NCBI GenBank assembly: GCA_964407405.1
Contig: CAYOVH010000002.1
Location: 124,001 to 188,000, forward strand
DNA from: JASLCR01 sp964407405
GTDB taxonomy: Bacteria; Patescibacteriota; Saccharimonadia; Saccharimonadales; Saccharimonadaceae
DNA: 64,000 bases
Direction of reading: 5' to 3'
The notes below the pieces were generated by a model. The model searched no databases. It was not told the origin of the DNA and was given only the letters and a program-made list of their open reading frames with translations. Shown one piece after another: positions 1 through 6,306 of this stretch. Each line of letters begins with the position of its first letter. The stretch's first letter is position 1. The position numbers and the translations under genes are program-made.

Positions 1-183
1 ATTGCGGAGATTCGGGCACGACTCGACCGTGTTGATTTGGCTGGCCATGCGCATGATGCCCCAAGTTACGAGGTGTTGCCACAAGATAGCCATGCCATCG
101 AAGCACGCCAACAGCAAACCGCAAAGCTTAATGCGGCAGCTATTCCGCGAGTTGTCATGGCGCCACGTCTTGTGACGTACTAG
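1..183 (+). CDS. C-terminal end of an unidentified protein
   Basis: An open frame enters the window at base 1 and ends at a TAG at 181-183, giving the last 60 residues of a protein whose start lies upstream. The visible part is polar and mixed charged, ending in PRLVTY. I see no recognisable domain and cannot name it. It runs convergently towards dprA with only 13 bases between the two stop codons. Confidence 0.5.
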   Translation: MAEIRARLDRVDLAGHAHDAPSYEVLPQDSHAIEARQQQTAKLNAAAIPRVVMAPRLVTY

Positions 184-196
184 GTGCCGTCCGATA

Positions 197-1057
197 TCAA
201 CGTAGCGTCCACTGCCCAGCGCCGAGCGGACGGATTATTCCCGCGATTTCAAGCATCGTCAAGGCGGTCGAGAGATCGGTGGCGCTACATCCAATAACGT
301 GTTGTATCTCGTCGCCATCACGGACACCTTGCTCTAGGTGTTTGATGATTGCGGCCTGCACGGGATCTCGCGTGGCGATATGATGATGCGCGGGTGCTTC
401 GAGCAGTTCTGGCGCAATAGCTTCCAGCACCTCGTCGCTATTCGTCAGGGGTGCGGCACCTTGCTTGATCAATTGGTTGCAGCCAATACTCATTGGACTC
501 GTAATGTTGCCCGGCACGACGAATACATCTTTGCCCTGCTCCATGGCGTGCATAGCAGTATTTAGCGTGCCGCTGCGAGCAGCTGCTTCGGTGATAATGA
601 CAGCGTCAGATAGTCCGGCAACAATACGGTTTCTCTCTAGAAATGTCCATGACTTTGCTTCTTCGTGCAGTTCGTATTCGCTGAGGATCGCACCATCTGC
701 TTCGACGATTTGCTTAGCTAGATGGCGATTCGTGGCTGGGTAAATATCGGGGAGACCATTGCCAAGGACCGCCAAGGTTGTTCCCCCTGCTTCGAGAGTT
801 GCTTTATGGGCAAGAGCATCCACGCCGAGCGCTAGGCCAGAAATGATGACGACTCCCCTGTTAGCCAGTTCCCGAGCCAGACGCGTCGTGACTTCGCGTC
901 CGTAGGCTGTTGGTTTGCGGGTGCCGACGATAGCGACACTTGGCCTTCTCTGTTTTGGTAATTTTCCTATGTAATGTAACGATTGTGGAGGCTTGGCAAT
1001 ATACTCCAATATCTGGAGGAAGTTGTTCTTATCTGGAGAAATTCTATTGATTTTCAT
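197..1057 (-). CDS. dprA: DNA processing protein DprA (Smf)
   Basis: DprA loads RecA onto incoming single-stranded DNA during natural transformation. The 286-residue protein carries the Rossmann-type DprA core: VAIVGTRKPTAYG near residue 42, SGLALGVDALAHKA near 73, LGNGLPDIYP near 98, and SEYE/FLERNRI further on. A C-terminal winged-helix-like segment (roughly 225-286) follows. It lacks the N-terminal SAM-like domain of longer homologues. The start is ATG at 1057 with no Shine-Dalgarno. A TTGACA lies at 1092-1087 on this strand, but the hexamer at -10 spacing is poor (GACAGG), so expression may be low or need activation; that point is inference. It is divergent from the ncRNA promoter, and the two -35 boxes overlap as an inverted repeat. 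Confidence 0.93.
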   Translation of the reverse strand: MKINRISPDKNNFLQILEYIAKPPQSLHYIGKLPKQRRPSVAIVGTRKPTAYGREVTTRLARELANRGVVIISGLALGVDALAHKATLEAGGTTLAVLGNGLPDIYPATNRHLAKQIVEADGAILSEYELHEEAKSWTFLERNRIVAGLSDAVIITEAAARSGTLNTAMHAMEQGKDVFVVPGNITSPMSIGCNQLIKQGAAPLTNSDEVLEAIAPELLEAPAHHHIATRDPVQAAIIKHLEQGVRDGDEIQHVIGCSATDLSTALTMLEIAGIIRPLGAGQWTLR

Positions 1058-1077
1058 AAAAAACCTGTCGAAAGGTA

Positions 1078-1106
1078 TTGACGTAATGTCAAATCCGTGC
1101 TAATAT
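1078..1106 (+). promoter_or_regulatory. Strong sigma70-type promoter for the candidate ncRNA
   Basis: TTGACG (1078-1083), a 17-nt spacer and TATAAT-like TAATAT (1101-1106). This is close to consensus and predicts a transcript starting near 1113. No credible protein gene follows before the terminator at 1394-1430. Confidence 0.7.
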
Positions 1107-1430
1107 GGTGAACGATTGGTTGGAGAACCCTGCGAGGGCCAGCCAAACGCACCTTATACCCCCTATTCTAACTATATGTTAGGTTGTAAACAATGGCTTA
1201 GGCAAAGTAATCTACCCTCCACTTTCCTTCGCACTCCAAACATTGTTTACATACTAATCCCTTTAACCCCCGATCATTTATGATCGAGGATCCCGTTCAA
1301 ACAACGACTATTCAGTAGTGATTTGCTCAGGCGCTCAGATTATGGAGTTTTTCTGCAGACGCTTCGTTGTGGGGTGGGTTGAAGGGTAAAACGGCGCCAG
1401 GTGATGCCCACCCTTACCTGGCGCTTTTTT
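1107..1430 (+). ncRNA. Candidate structured non-coding RNA, about 315 nt
   Basis: The segment lies between a near-consensus promoter and an intrinsic terminator and has no credible ORF. The only ATG overlaps the -10 box and gives 25 codons. Stems visible in order: an 8-bp stem TTGGTTGG/CCAGCCAA (1116-1146) enclosing CCCT-GCG-AGGG; CTAAC/GTTAG near 1168-1182; an 11-bp perfect TGTAAACAATG/CATTGTTTACA (about 1184-1251); CGATCA-TTTA-TGATCG near 1271-1286; then the terminator. A GGGTGGG (about 1374) could pair with CCCACCC in the terminator loop as a pseudoknot. I do not see the signatures of tmRNA, RNase P RNA, SRP RNA or 6S RNA. Class unknown. Confidence 0.55.
1394..1430 (+). terminator. Rho-independent terminator of the ncRNA
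   Basis: A 9-bp perfect stem GCGCCAGGT (1394-1402)/ACCTGGCGC (1416-1424) is followed directly by TTTTTT (1425-1430). Confidence 0.85.
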
Positions 1431-1447
1431 ATTTGCCTAAAAATGAA

Positions 1448-1477
1448 CCAACCCCCGACGGCAACGTCGGGGGTTGG
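1448..1477 (-). terminator. Terminator of the 1492-1989 gene
   Basis: A 13-bp perfect stem with a tetraloop (CCAACCCCCGACG/CGTCGGGGGTTGG). On the minus strand it lies 14 nt beyond the stop codon and is followed by TTCATTTTTA, so it acts for the minus-strand gene. The plus side has no T tract. Confidence 0.8.
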
Positions 1478-1491
1478 AGCTTGAGGGCAAA

Positions 1492-1989
1492 CTAAAGTCG
1501 GTCTGTCGCTTGCCTGAGTAGTGTTGCGACTTGAGATGTCTTCTCGGTGCCGCGTGGCGCAAACGGCTGAAATCCCCAGTCGATGTCTTTTTTCCAGAGT
1601 CGTCCATCAAGACTCACGAAATAGTCCAGTCCCCAGTCCTCTGGAGAGTAGGTACCGTTCTGGTGTTCGTCGGCAAACAGCCACAACATGATGTCTCGCC
1701 TGCCCGGGACATAGACCGTTCGCGTCTTCTTGCGCCAGAAGCCGTAGACTTCCTCAGAAGGTACTCGTACACGTTCCGTTCGGAGGATGGCGCCCTCGTA
1801 GTTCTTGGCGGCAACCTTCTGAAGGAAGTGCTCAATCTCCTCGTGGAGGTTCTCTTCGGCTGTAAGCTGTGCCATTCTTCTCTCCTGCTTCCACTTGGCT
1901 GCTCTCGCCTTGCAACTTGCTTCGTAAGCCTCGTTTCGCTGTCGATTGCGTGCTTTTACTCGAGCGACAATCTCATCATGACCCTGCAC
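1492..1989 (-). CDS. Orphan protein, 165 aa, unknown function
   Basis: The N-terminal half (residues 1-60) is strongly basic and helical with many K/R/E/A residues, probably a coiled coil or nucleic-acid-contacting arm. The C-terminal half is globular and aromatic (W85, W104, W119, W132, W138 region). The start is GTG at 1989. A promoter TTGCAA-17-TATTCT lies about 100 nt upstream, so the mRNA has a long leader containing two hairpins (TCGTCGA/TCGACGA and GCTCCG-GAAT-CGGAGC). It is monocistronic with its own terminator. I recognise no family. The opposite-strand frame over this region is longer but has poor composition and no signals, so I treat it as a shadow. Confidence 0.6.
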   Translation of the reverse strand: MQGHDEIVARVKARNRQRNEAYEASCKARAAKWKQERRMAQLTAEENLHEEIEHFLQKVAAKNYEGAILRTERVRVPSEEVYGFWRKKTRTVYVPGRRDIMLWLFADEHQNGTYSPEDWGLDYFVSLDGRLWKKDIDWGFQPFAPRGTEKTSQVATLLRQATDRL

Positions 1990-2105
1990 TTAGAGCATCC
2001 TGTCTCTCAAGCTCCGATTCCGGAGCGGTCTCGTCGAATAAATCAACAATTTCGCCGCTCGACGAAATTTATATTAGAATATCATGATTACTAAGGTCTT
2101 GCAAA

Positions 2106-2423
2106 CTAGCCAAGAGGGCTGAGAGTGTCTGATGTGTGCGTTGGTTCTTCCATTTCAATGGAGGGAAGATTGTCATGCTGGGCGGTAATTTGCGTAGCGA
2201 GTTCTTTGTCAGCTTTCCGACTCTCCTCGATAGTGACCGTGGCCAGAATCACAAACTCCTCGAGCTTACGTAATTGACGAGGTTTTATAAATAGTGCGTC
2301 AAAGAGCCTCCACATGCGAATCTCGTTGAGTGTTGCGGGCCATTCTTCAAGCCTTTTGTCCCTGATATCTTCCCAAATCTCAGTCTTGCCGTGCTGGGTC
2401 GCCTCAGTGATGTGCGTATTCAT
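2106..2423 (-). CDS. Small charged hypothetical protein, 105 aa
   Basis: A helical, charged protein with no recognised domain. The start is fixed by its promoter: TTGACA (2458-2453), a 16-nt spacer and TATGCT (2436-2431) leave only 7 nt to ATG at 2423. The mRNA should therefore begin at or one base before the start codon, and the in-frame TTG at 2450 and ATG at 2435 lie inside the promoter. It is downstream of pth on the same strand but has its own promoter. No function can be assigned. Confidence 0.6.
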   Translation of the reverse strand: MNTHITEATQHGKTEIWEDIRDKRLEEWPATLNEIRMWRLFDALFIKPRQLRKLEEFVILATVTIEESRKADKELATQITAQHDNLPSIEMEEPTHTSDTLSPLG

Positions 2424-2480
2424 TGCTTTTAGCATACTCCCTCGGGTCAATGTGTCAAGACATTTGATAGAATATGCGGA

Positions 2481-3035
2481 TCAGCTGTGCGTCGTAGGGG
2501 CAAAGTTGCCAGTGGCAAATTGTTCTATCAGCTCGCCTACTAGTGAGAATATTTGCGGCAATTTGGCAGTTTCCTCGCTGGTAAACTTCCCCAAGACAAA
2601 ATTTACATCATCAATATGCTCACGGGTGCTATTTGAAACGCCGATACGGATACGGGCGGTTTCCGGCCCCATGTGCTGATTGATTGATTTGATGCCGTTG
2701 TTGCCGGCATCGCTGCCGCCCAGCCGGGTACGGACGGTGCCAAATGGCAGCATTAGCTCGTCGTGTATGACGAGGATATCCTCGTGGGCGAGTTTGTAAA
2801 AATCTGCAGCAGCGCGCACTGCTTCGCCGCTGAGGTTGTAGTATGTTTGCGGCTTGAGAAGCAGTACTTTCTCGCTTCGTATGGCGAGTTCGGCTACTTC
2901 CGCTTTGAATTTTTTCTGCAAAGCAAACGACACATCGTACTTTTTGGCAAATGAATCAATTGCCATACATCCGGCGTTGTGGCGGGTATTTCGGTAGCGG
3001 GCTTCGGGATTTCCTAATCCAATGATGAGCTTCAT
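2481..3035 (-). CDS. pth: Peptidyl-tRNA hydrolase
   Basis: Pth releases peptides from peptidyl-tRNAs that drop off ribosomes. The 184 residues show the full family pattern: LIIGLGNPEARYRNTRHNAG at the N terminus with catalytic His near residue 19, VIHDELMLPFG with the conserved Asp near 93, and GGSDAGNNGIKSI with the RNA-contacting Asn. Length is normal. The -10 box TATACT (3052-3047) lies 11 nt from the ATG and there is no Shine-Dalgarno, so the leader is only about 4-5 nt. Confidence 0.96.
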   Translation of the reverse strand: MKLIIGLGNPEARYRNTRHNAGCMAIDSFAKKYDVSFALQKKFKAEVAELAIRSEKVLLLKPQTYYNLSGEAVRAAADFYKLAHEDILVIHDELMLPFGTVRTRLGGSDAGNNGIKSINQHMGPETARIRIGVSNSTREHIDDVNFVLGKFTSEETAKLPQIFSLVGELIEQFATGNFAPTTHS

Positions 3036-3057
3036 ATCTGTAGGTTAGTATATAGCA

Positions 3058-3086
3058 TTGACAATATATGATTTAAATGATACAAT
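3058..3086 (+). promoter_or_regulatory. Promoter of the 3128-3478 gene
   Basis: TTGACA (3058-3063), 17-nt spacer, TACAAT (3081-3086); predicted start near 3093. It is divergent from, and overlaps, the pth promoter region. The leader contains GGATC/GATCC flanking the Shine-Dalgarno AAAGGAG. Confidence 0.75.
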
Positions 3087-3127
3087 AGTATATAAGGATC
3101 GCTTCCCCCCATGAAAGGAGATCCGAA

Positions 3128-3478
3128 ATGACCACGTATGAGGTGGTTAGGCCTGTCTCAAGGGCTAGTGTGGCGATCAGTAGTGTCGTCTTGATGCTGC
3201 TGATCGTGGGCGCTGGCGTGCTCCTGATGATTCGGGGCAATACTAGTGCAAGTAACTGGACCGTCATCGTGATGGTTGTCTGGGGTGTCTACGTAGCCAG
3301 GAGGTGGTGTCGCTACTTGGGCCAAGGGCCGATGCCGTCGTGCATCGCCGTGGTTGATGATTCTCCGGGCACGACTATTATCCCTCAACAGGAGGAGGAG
3401 CCAGTGACCTATAAGGGCCATCCGTGGGACTATTTTGGTGGCCCGCATCCGTTCGACCGTCTGTCGGCTACGGACTAA
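3128..3478 (+). CDS. Small membrane protein, 116 aa, unknown
   Basis: Two hydrophobic stretches (about residues 14-36 and 44-56) suggest an inner-membrane hairpin, followed by a polar cytoplasmic or external tail that ends HPFDRLSATD. A strong Shine-Dalgarno AAAGGAG precedes the ATG by 8 nt, unlike the neighbouring housekeeping genes. It has its own promoter and terminator, making it a self-contained cassette. No family recognised. Confidence 0.65.
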   Translation: MTTYEVVRPVSRASVAISSVVLMLLIVGAGVLLMIRGNTSASNWTVIVMVVWGVYVARRWCRYLGQGPMPSCIAVVDDSPGTTIIPQQEEEPVTYKGHPWDYFGGPHPFDRLSATD

Positions 3479-3501
3479 TCTGTGACCCCGGTCTCGACTT
3501 T

Positions 3502-3547
3502 GAAGAACCCCGCGTTCTCGGTCGAGGCGCGGGGTTCTTCCATTTTT
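3502..3547 (+). terminator. Terminator of the 3128-3478 gene
   Basis: A 13-bp perfect stem GAAGAACCCCGCG (3502-3514)/CGCGGGGTTCTTC (3528-3540) followed by CATTTTT. Confidence 0.88.
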
Positions 3548-3560
3548 ACGGTTTTCATGT

Positions 3561-3722
3561 TATGATTAGCTTGTTGTCGTGCAGATATGAAACTCATTAC
3601 TTTCATTTTTTGCTAGTAGCACCTTTGTAGCTCTCCTTTAATCAAGATATTTTGCGATTTGTATCGAAAGATGCCCTGAACCCCGCACGACAACAGGCGG
3701 TGGTACAGGAAAGGAGTCTGGC
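3561..3722 (+). promoter_or_regulatory. Switch-like structured leader of the 3723-4079 gene
   Basis: A possible -10 TATGAT (3561-3566) predicts a start near 3573. The leader has two perfect but interleaved pairings: GTTGTCGTGC (3573-3582) with GCACGACAAC (3685-3694), and CTCCTTT (3633-3639) with the Shine-Dalgarno AAAGGAG (3710-3716). The second would hide the ribosome binding site. They cannot form as simple nested stems, so they form a pseudoknot or compete. Function as a translational switch is inference. Confidence 0.5.
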
Positions 3723-4079
3723 ATGTCCGGATTGAACAACGCGCTACCTCACTATGTATTTCTCCACTCGCTTCCGTCTGACCTCTACAGGCAATGGATG
3801 GAAGAAGGGCTGGATTCTGAAGGCTACAGGTTTGTGGTCGATCGACTCGGAGACATAGTGACAAAGTGCGAGAAGAAGGACGCTGAAATTGTGCTTGATT
3901 CAGTTGAAGAGATGGACTGGTACGGTCTTCGGTCCGAACTGAAGTTTGTCGGCATGATGGAGGTGTCTGTTGCCGGTGAGCCTGTCTCCATGAAGGTAAC
4001 TGGCTACATCTCGCCGAGAGGTAGAGGTGTTATGTGGGTTGAAGATGGCGTGATGCCGCTCGACGATCCATCTATGTAG
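3723..4079 (+). CDS. Orphan acidic protein, 118 aa, unknown
   Basis: An acidic soluble protein without membrane segments. A helical N-terminal half is followed by a beta-rich C-terminal half (WYGLRSELKFVGMMEV, then MKVTGYISPRGRGVMWV). Shine-Dalgarno AAAGGAG sits 6 nt before the ATG and pairs with an upstream CTCCTTT. It is monocistronic with a terminator at 4097. I recognise no family. Confidence 0.62.
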   Translation: MSGLNNALPHYVFLHSLPSDLYRQWMEEGLDSEGYRFVVDRLGDIVTKCEKKDAEIVLDSVEEMDWYGLRSELKFVGMMEVSVAGEPVSMKVTGYISPRGRGVMWVEDGVMPLDDPSM

Positions 4080-4096
4080 CCCCGGCTACAAGGTTA

Positions 4097-4136
4097 GAGC
4101 TCCGCTCCCTTGTGGTGCGGGGTTCTTTCCTTATTT
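4097..4136 (+). terminator. Terminator of the 3723-4079 gene
   Basis: A 9-bp stem GAGCTCCGC (4097-4105)/GCGGGGTTC (4117-4125) with two wobble pairs, followed by TTTCCTTATTTT. Confidence 0.75.
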
Positions 4137-4139
4137 TGA

Positions 4140-5540
4140 CTAGTTGTTTTCTGAATTTTTGGCTTTTTTGTACGCTTTCGTGACTGGTTCTTTACCCTCG
4201 GCTATACGGTCTTTGTTGCGTTTGATCTGCTTTTCGTCGCGAAAGCTGAATTTGATCGGTGTACCGGCATAGTCGTACGTCTCGCGAAGCAAGCGCTCTA
4301 GGTAGCGTTTGTAGCTCCAGTGGACGAACTTGAGGTTTGAGCCGTAGATGACAAACCATGGCGGCGTGGTATCGGTTTGCACCATGTAGCGCAGCTTGGG
4401 GTGTGTATTTTTCAGTCCGGAGGGCGGGTGCTTGATGGTGGCTTTTTGCAGTAGATCATTGAGGATGCGAGTTTTGGTGTCTTGTTTGCGGCGTTTGTCG
4501 ATCAAAGTTGCGAGCTCGAAAATCTTGCTGACGTTTTGCCCGGTGACGCTGCTGGTAAAGATGAGTGGTGCCCAGGGGGTAAATTTGAAATAATAACTGA
4601 CTTTGCGAATGATCTGATCAGAAACGGATTCGTCTTTTTCTTCCAGGCTGTCCCATTTGGTGACAACGATGACCATCCCCTTACCTGCTTCGTCGATGAT
4701 GCCTGCCAGCCGTTGATCAAGCGCGGTATTGAGTTCATTGACGTCCATGAGTAAGAGGCAGATATCAGCTTCTTCGATGGCCTGCAGGGTGCGCAGTACT
4801 GAAAACTTTTCGATGCCAACCTCTTGCTTGCCCTGGCGGCGGATGCCAGCTGTATCGAGGATTTCTATGGGGCGGCCATGGTATTTCATCGAGATGCGGT
4901 TGACATCGCGGGTGGTACCAGCAATATTTGCTACGATTGCCTGTTGTTTGCCAGCCAAAGTATTGAAGAGATGACTTTTGCCAACGTTTGGCCGGCCGAT
5001 CAAAGCGATCTTGAGGATATCGGTTTGCTCTGCTTCGGTTGCTTCGGGGATGGTGGTGGCAATCTCATTAAGAACATCCACGATGCCAGAATTGTGCTCA
5101 GCTGAGGTGCGGATGATCGTTTTGATGCCAAGGCGGCGGAATTCGTCATCTGGCAATGCACCCTTTAGATCGGCTTTATTGGTGATGAGGATGACTGGTT
5201 TTTTGCTACGCAGGGCTTTTTTGGCAACAAAACGATCATCATCACTGGCGTACTGAGAACTATCGACCACGACTAGTATGACATCGGCGGCTTCGGCGGC
5301 TTCGGTGATCTGCTCTTGGATTGAGGCTTCAAACTCATCGTTTGGGTCTTTGAGGCCGGCGGTATCGACGAGCCAGAACTGCTTGCCTCGAAACTCTACC
5401 TTGCCGAGGACGTTATCGCGCGTCGTACCTGCCTCGCGGGCAACGATCGCTTGCTGCGCGCGGACCATACGATTAAAAAGCGAACTCTTGCCGACGTTCG
5501 CCTGTCCGATGATTGCAACGGTTGGTAGTTTTGAGGCCAT
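4140..5540 (-). CDS. der: GTPase Der (EngA), ribosome assembly
   Basis: Der is a tandem-GTPase factor for 50S subunit assembly. The 466-residue protein has two G domains: GQANVGKSSLFNRM (residue ~12), DTAGLKD, NKADL; then GRPNVGKSHLFNTL (~182), DTAGIRRQGK and TKWD. These are followed by a C-terminal KH-like domain ending with a basic tail. A -10 TATACT lies 11 nt before the ATG with TCGACA 17 nt further up and no Shine-Dalgarno, so the leader is nearly absent. Confidence 0.97.
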   Translation of the reverse strand: MASKLPTVAIIGQANVGKSSLFNRMVRAQQAIVAREAGTTRDNVLGKVEFRGKQFWLVDTAGLKDPNDEFEASIQEQITEAAEAADVILVVVDSSQYASDDDRFVAKKALRSKKPVILITNKADLKGALPDDEFRRLGIKTIIRTSAEHNSGIVDVLNEIATTIPEATEAEQTDILKIALIGRPNVGKSHLFNTLAGKQQAIVANIAGTTRDVNRISMKYHGRPIEILDTAGIRRQGKQEVGIEKFSVLRTLQAIEEADICLLLMDVNELNTALDQRLAGIIDEAGKGMVIVVTKWDSLEEKDESVSDQIIRKVSYYFKFTPWAPLIFTSSVTGQNVSKIFELATLIDKRRKQDTKTRILNDLLQKATIKHPPSGLKNTHPKLRYMVQTDTTPPWFVIYGSNLKFVHWSYKRYLERLLRETYDYAGTPIKFSFRDEKQIKRNKDRIAEGKEPVTKAYKKAKNSENN

Positions 5541-5583
5541 AACTTCGGCTTAGTATAACAGAGGTGGCTAAAAATGTCGAGTA

Positions 5584-5700
5584 TGGACAAAAGTAGCATG
5601 ACATGATATCGTCGGTCTATTGCGTCGAGGTTTCGTACAAGCCATTGGAATTGTCAAAAGCTCCGCACGGACTTTTGACAACAGGACGAGAGGAACTCTC
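5584..5700 (+). promoter_or_regulatory. Promoter and structured leader of the 5701-6225 gene
   Basis: TGGACA (5584-5589), 17 nt, TATCGT (5607-5612). The leader holds a 10-bp perfect hairpin TTGTCAAAAG (5651-5660)/CTTTTGACAA (5672-5681). Just before the ATG comes GAGAG-GAA-CTCTC (5688-5700), which pairs the Shine-Dalgarno AGAGGA with the bases next to the start codon. Confidence 0.5.
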
Positions 5701-6225
5701 ATGGGAAAAGCAGAAGATTATTTGTGTGAGCAGGAGTGGCAGACTGAAGAACGTGAGCAACTTCATACTGCTCAGCTCGTGGAGCTATTGAACGCAGTGA
5801 TCCCACCGCTACTCAGAGTCCTCGAAGACAAGGAGTGGCCAGGTGCCAGACTGGTGCAGTTCGGTATGCGTCGCCGCAACCTGGTGCGTTTCTGGAAGAA
5901 AGAACGTGAGGTTGCCGGCGATAAGCTGGTATGCTGGTCTGTGGGATTTGGTCAACATGATTGTTTTCTCTTTCTCACCTCTACCGGACAGCTAGGCGTA
6001 CGGCGACTGCTACCGTATGCCTGGCGGTGGGAACAGCATATGTATACATATGCCAACCTCCTAGGGATCGTTCAGGGGCTACGTGACCTTGAGAAGCGGG
6101 ACGATGTGGGAACCAATTTTCTCAAGCAGGCCGTTATCGAGCGTCAGATTGAGCTCGAGGACGACCTGTATAAGACGCTCGCGAGCTGGTTCAACATCGA
6201 TACTCGGAAGCAAGTCGTATCGTAA
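5701..6225 (+). CDS. Orphan soluble protein, 174 aa, unknown
   Basis: A soluble, helix-rich protein with many Glu/Arg pairs. A central strand-rich segment (LVCWSVGFGQHDCFLFL, about residues 76-92) is followed by a tryptophan/tyrosine patch (YAWRWEQHMYTY). An in-frame upstream ATG at 5620 is rejected because it lies in the leader and lacks a binding site. It has its own promoter and terminator. No family recognised. Confidence 0.62.
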   Translation: MGKAEDYLCEQEWQTEEREQLHTAQLVELLNAVIPPLLRVLEDKEWPGARLVQFGMRRRNLVRFWKKEREVAGDKLVCWSVGFGQHDCFLFLTSTGQLGVRRLLPYAWRWEQHMYTYANLLGIVQGLRDLEKRDDVGTNFLKQAVIERQIELEDDLYKTLASWFNIDTRKQVVS

Positions 6226-6239
6226 CGTCAAAAGTCCTT

Positions 6240-6277
6240 GGCCACCTGGAAACAGGTGGCCTTGGTCTTGCTTTTGC
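6240..6277 (+). terminator. Terminator of the 5701-6225 gene
   Basis: A 9-bp perfect stem GGCCACCTG (6240-6248)/CAGGTGGCC (6253-6261) with a GAAA loop, followed by TTGGTCTTGCTTTTG. Confidence 0.8.
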
Positions 6278-6306
6278 TAGAAATTATGTTAGAATACTTG
6301 AATACT

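Noticed and set aside
1107..1430. tmRNA, RNase P RNA, SRP RNA or 6S RNA at this position
   Set aside because: The characteristic tRNA-like ends, the RNase P core GAGGAAAGUCC, the SRP GGUAA-type loop and the single long 6S hairpin are not seen.
1531..2094. Long plus-strand frame opposite the 1492-1989 gene
   Set aside because: The minus-strand gene has a promoter, start, structured leader and terminator; the plus frame has no signals and an unlikely composition.
6238..6306. N-terminal extension of the 579-aa protein to 6238
   Set aside because: It would begin inside the terminator of the preceding gene and upstream of the mapped -10 box.
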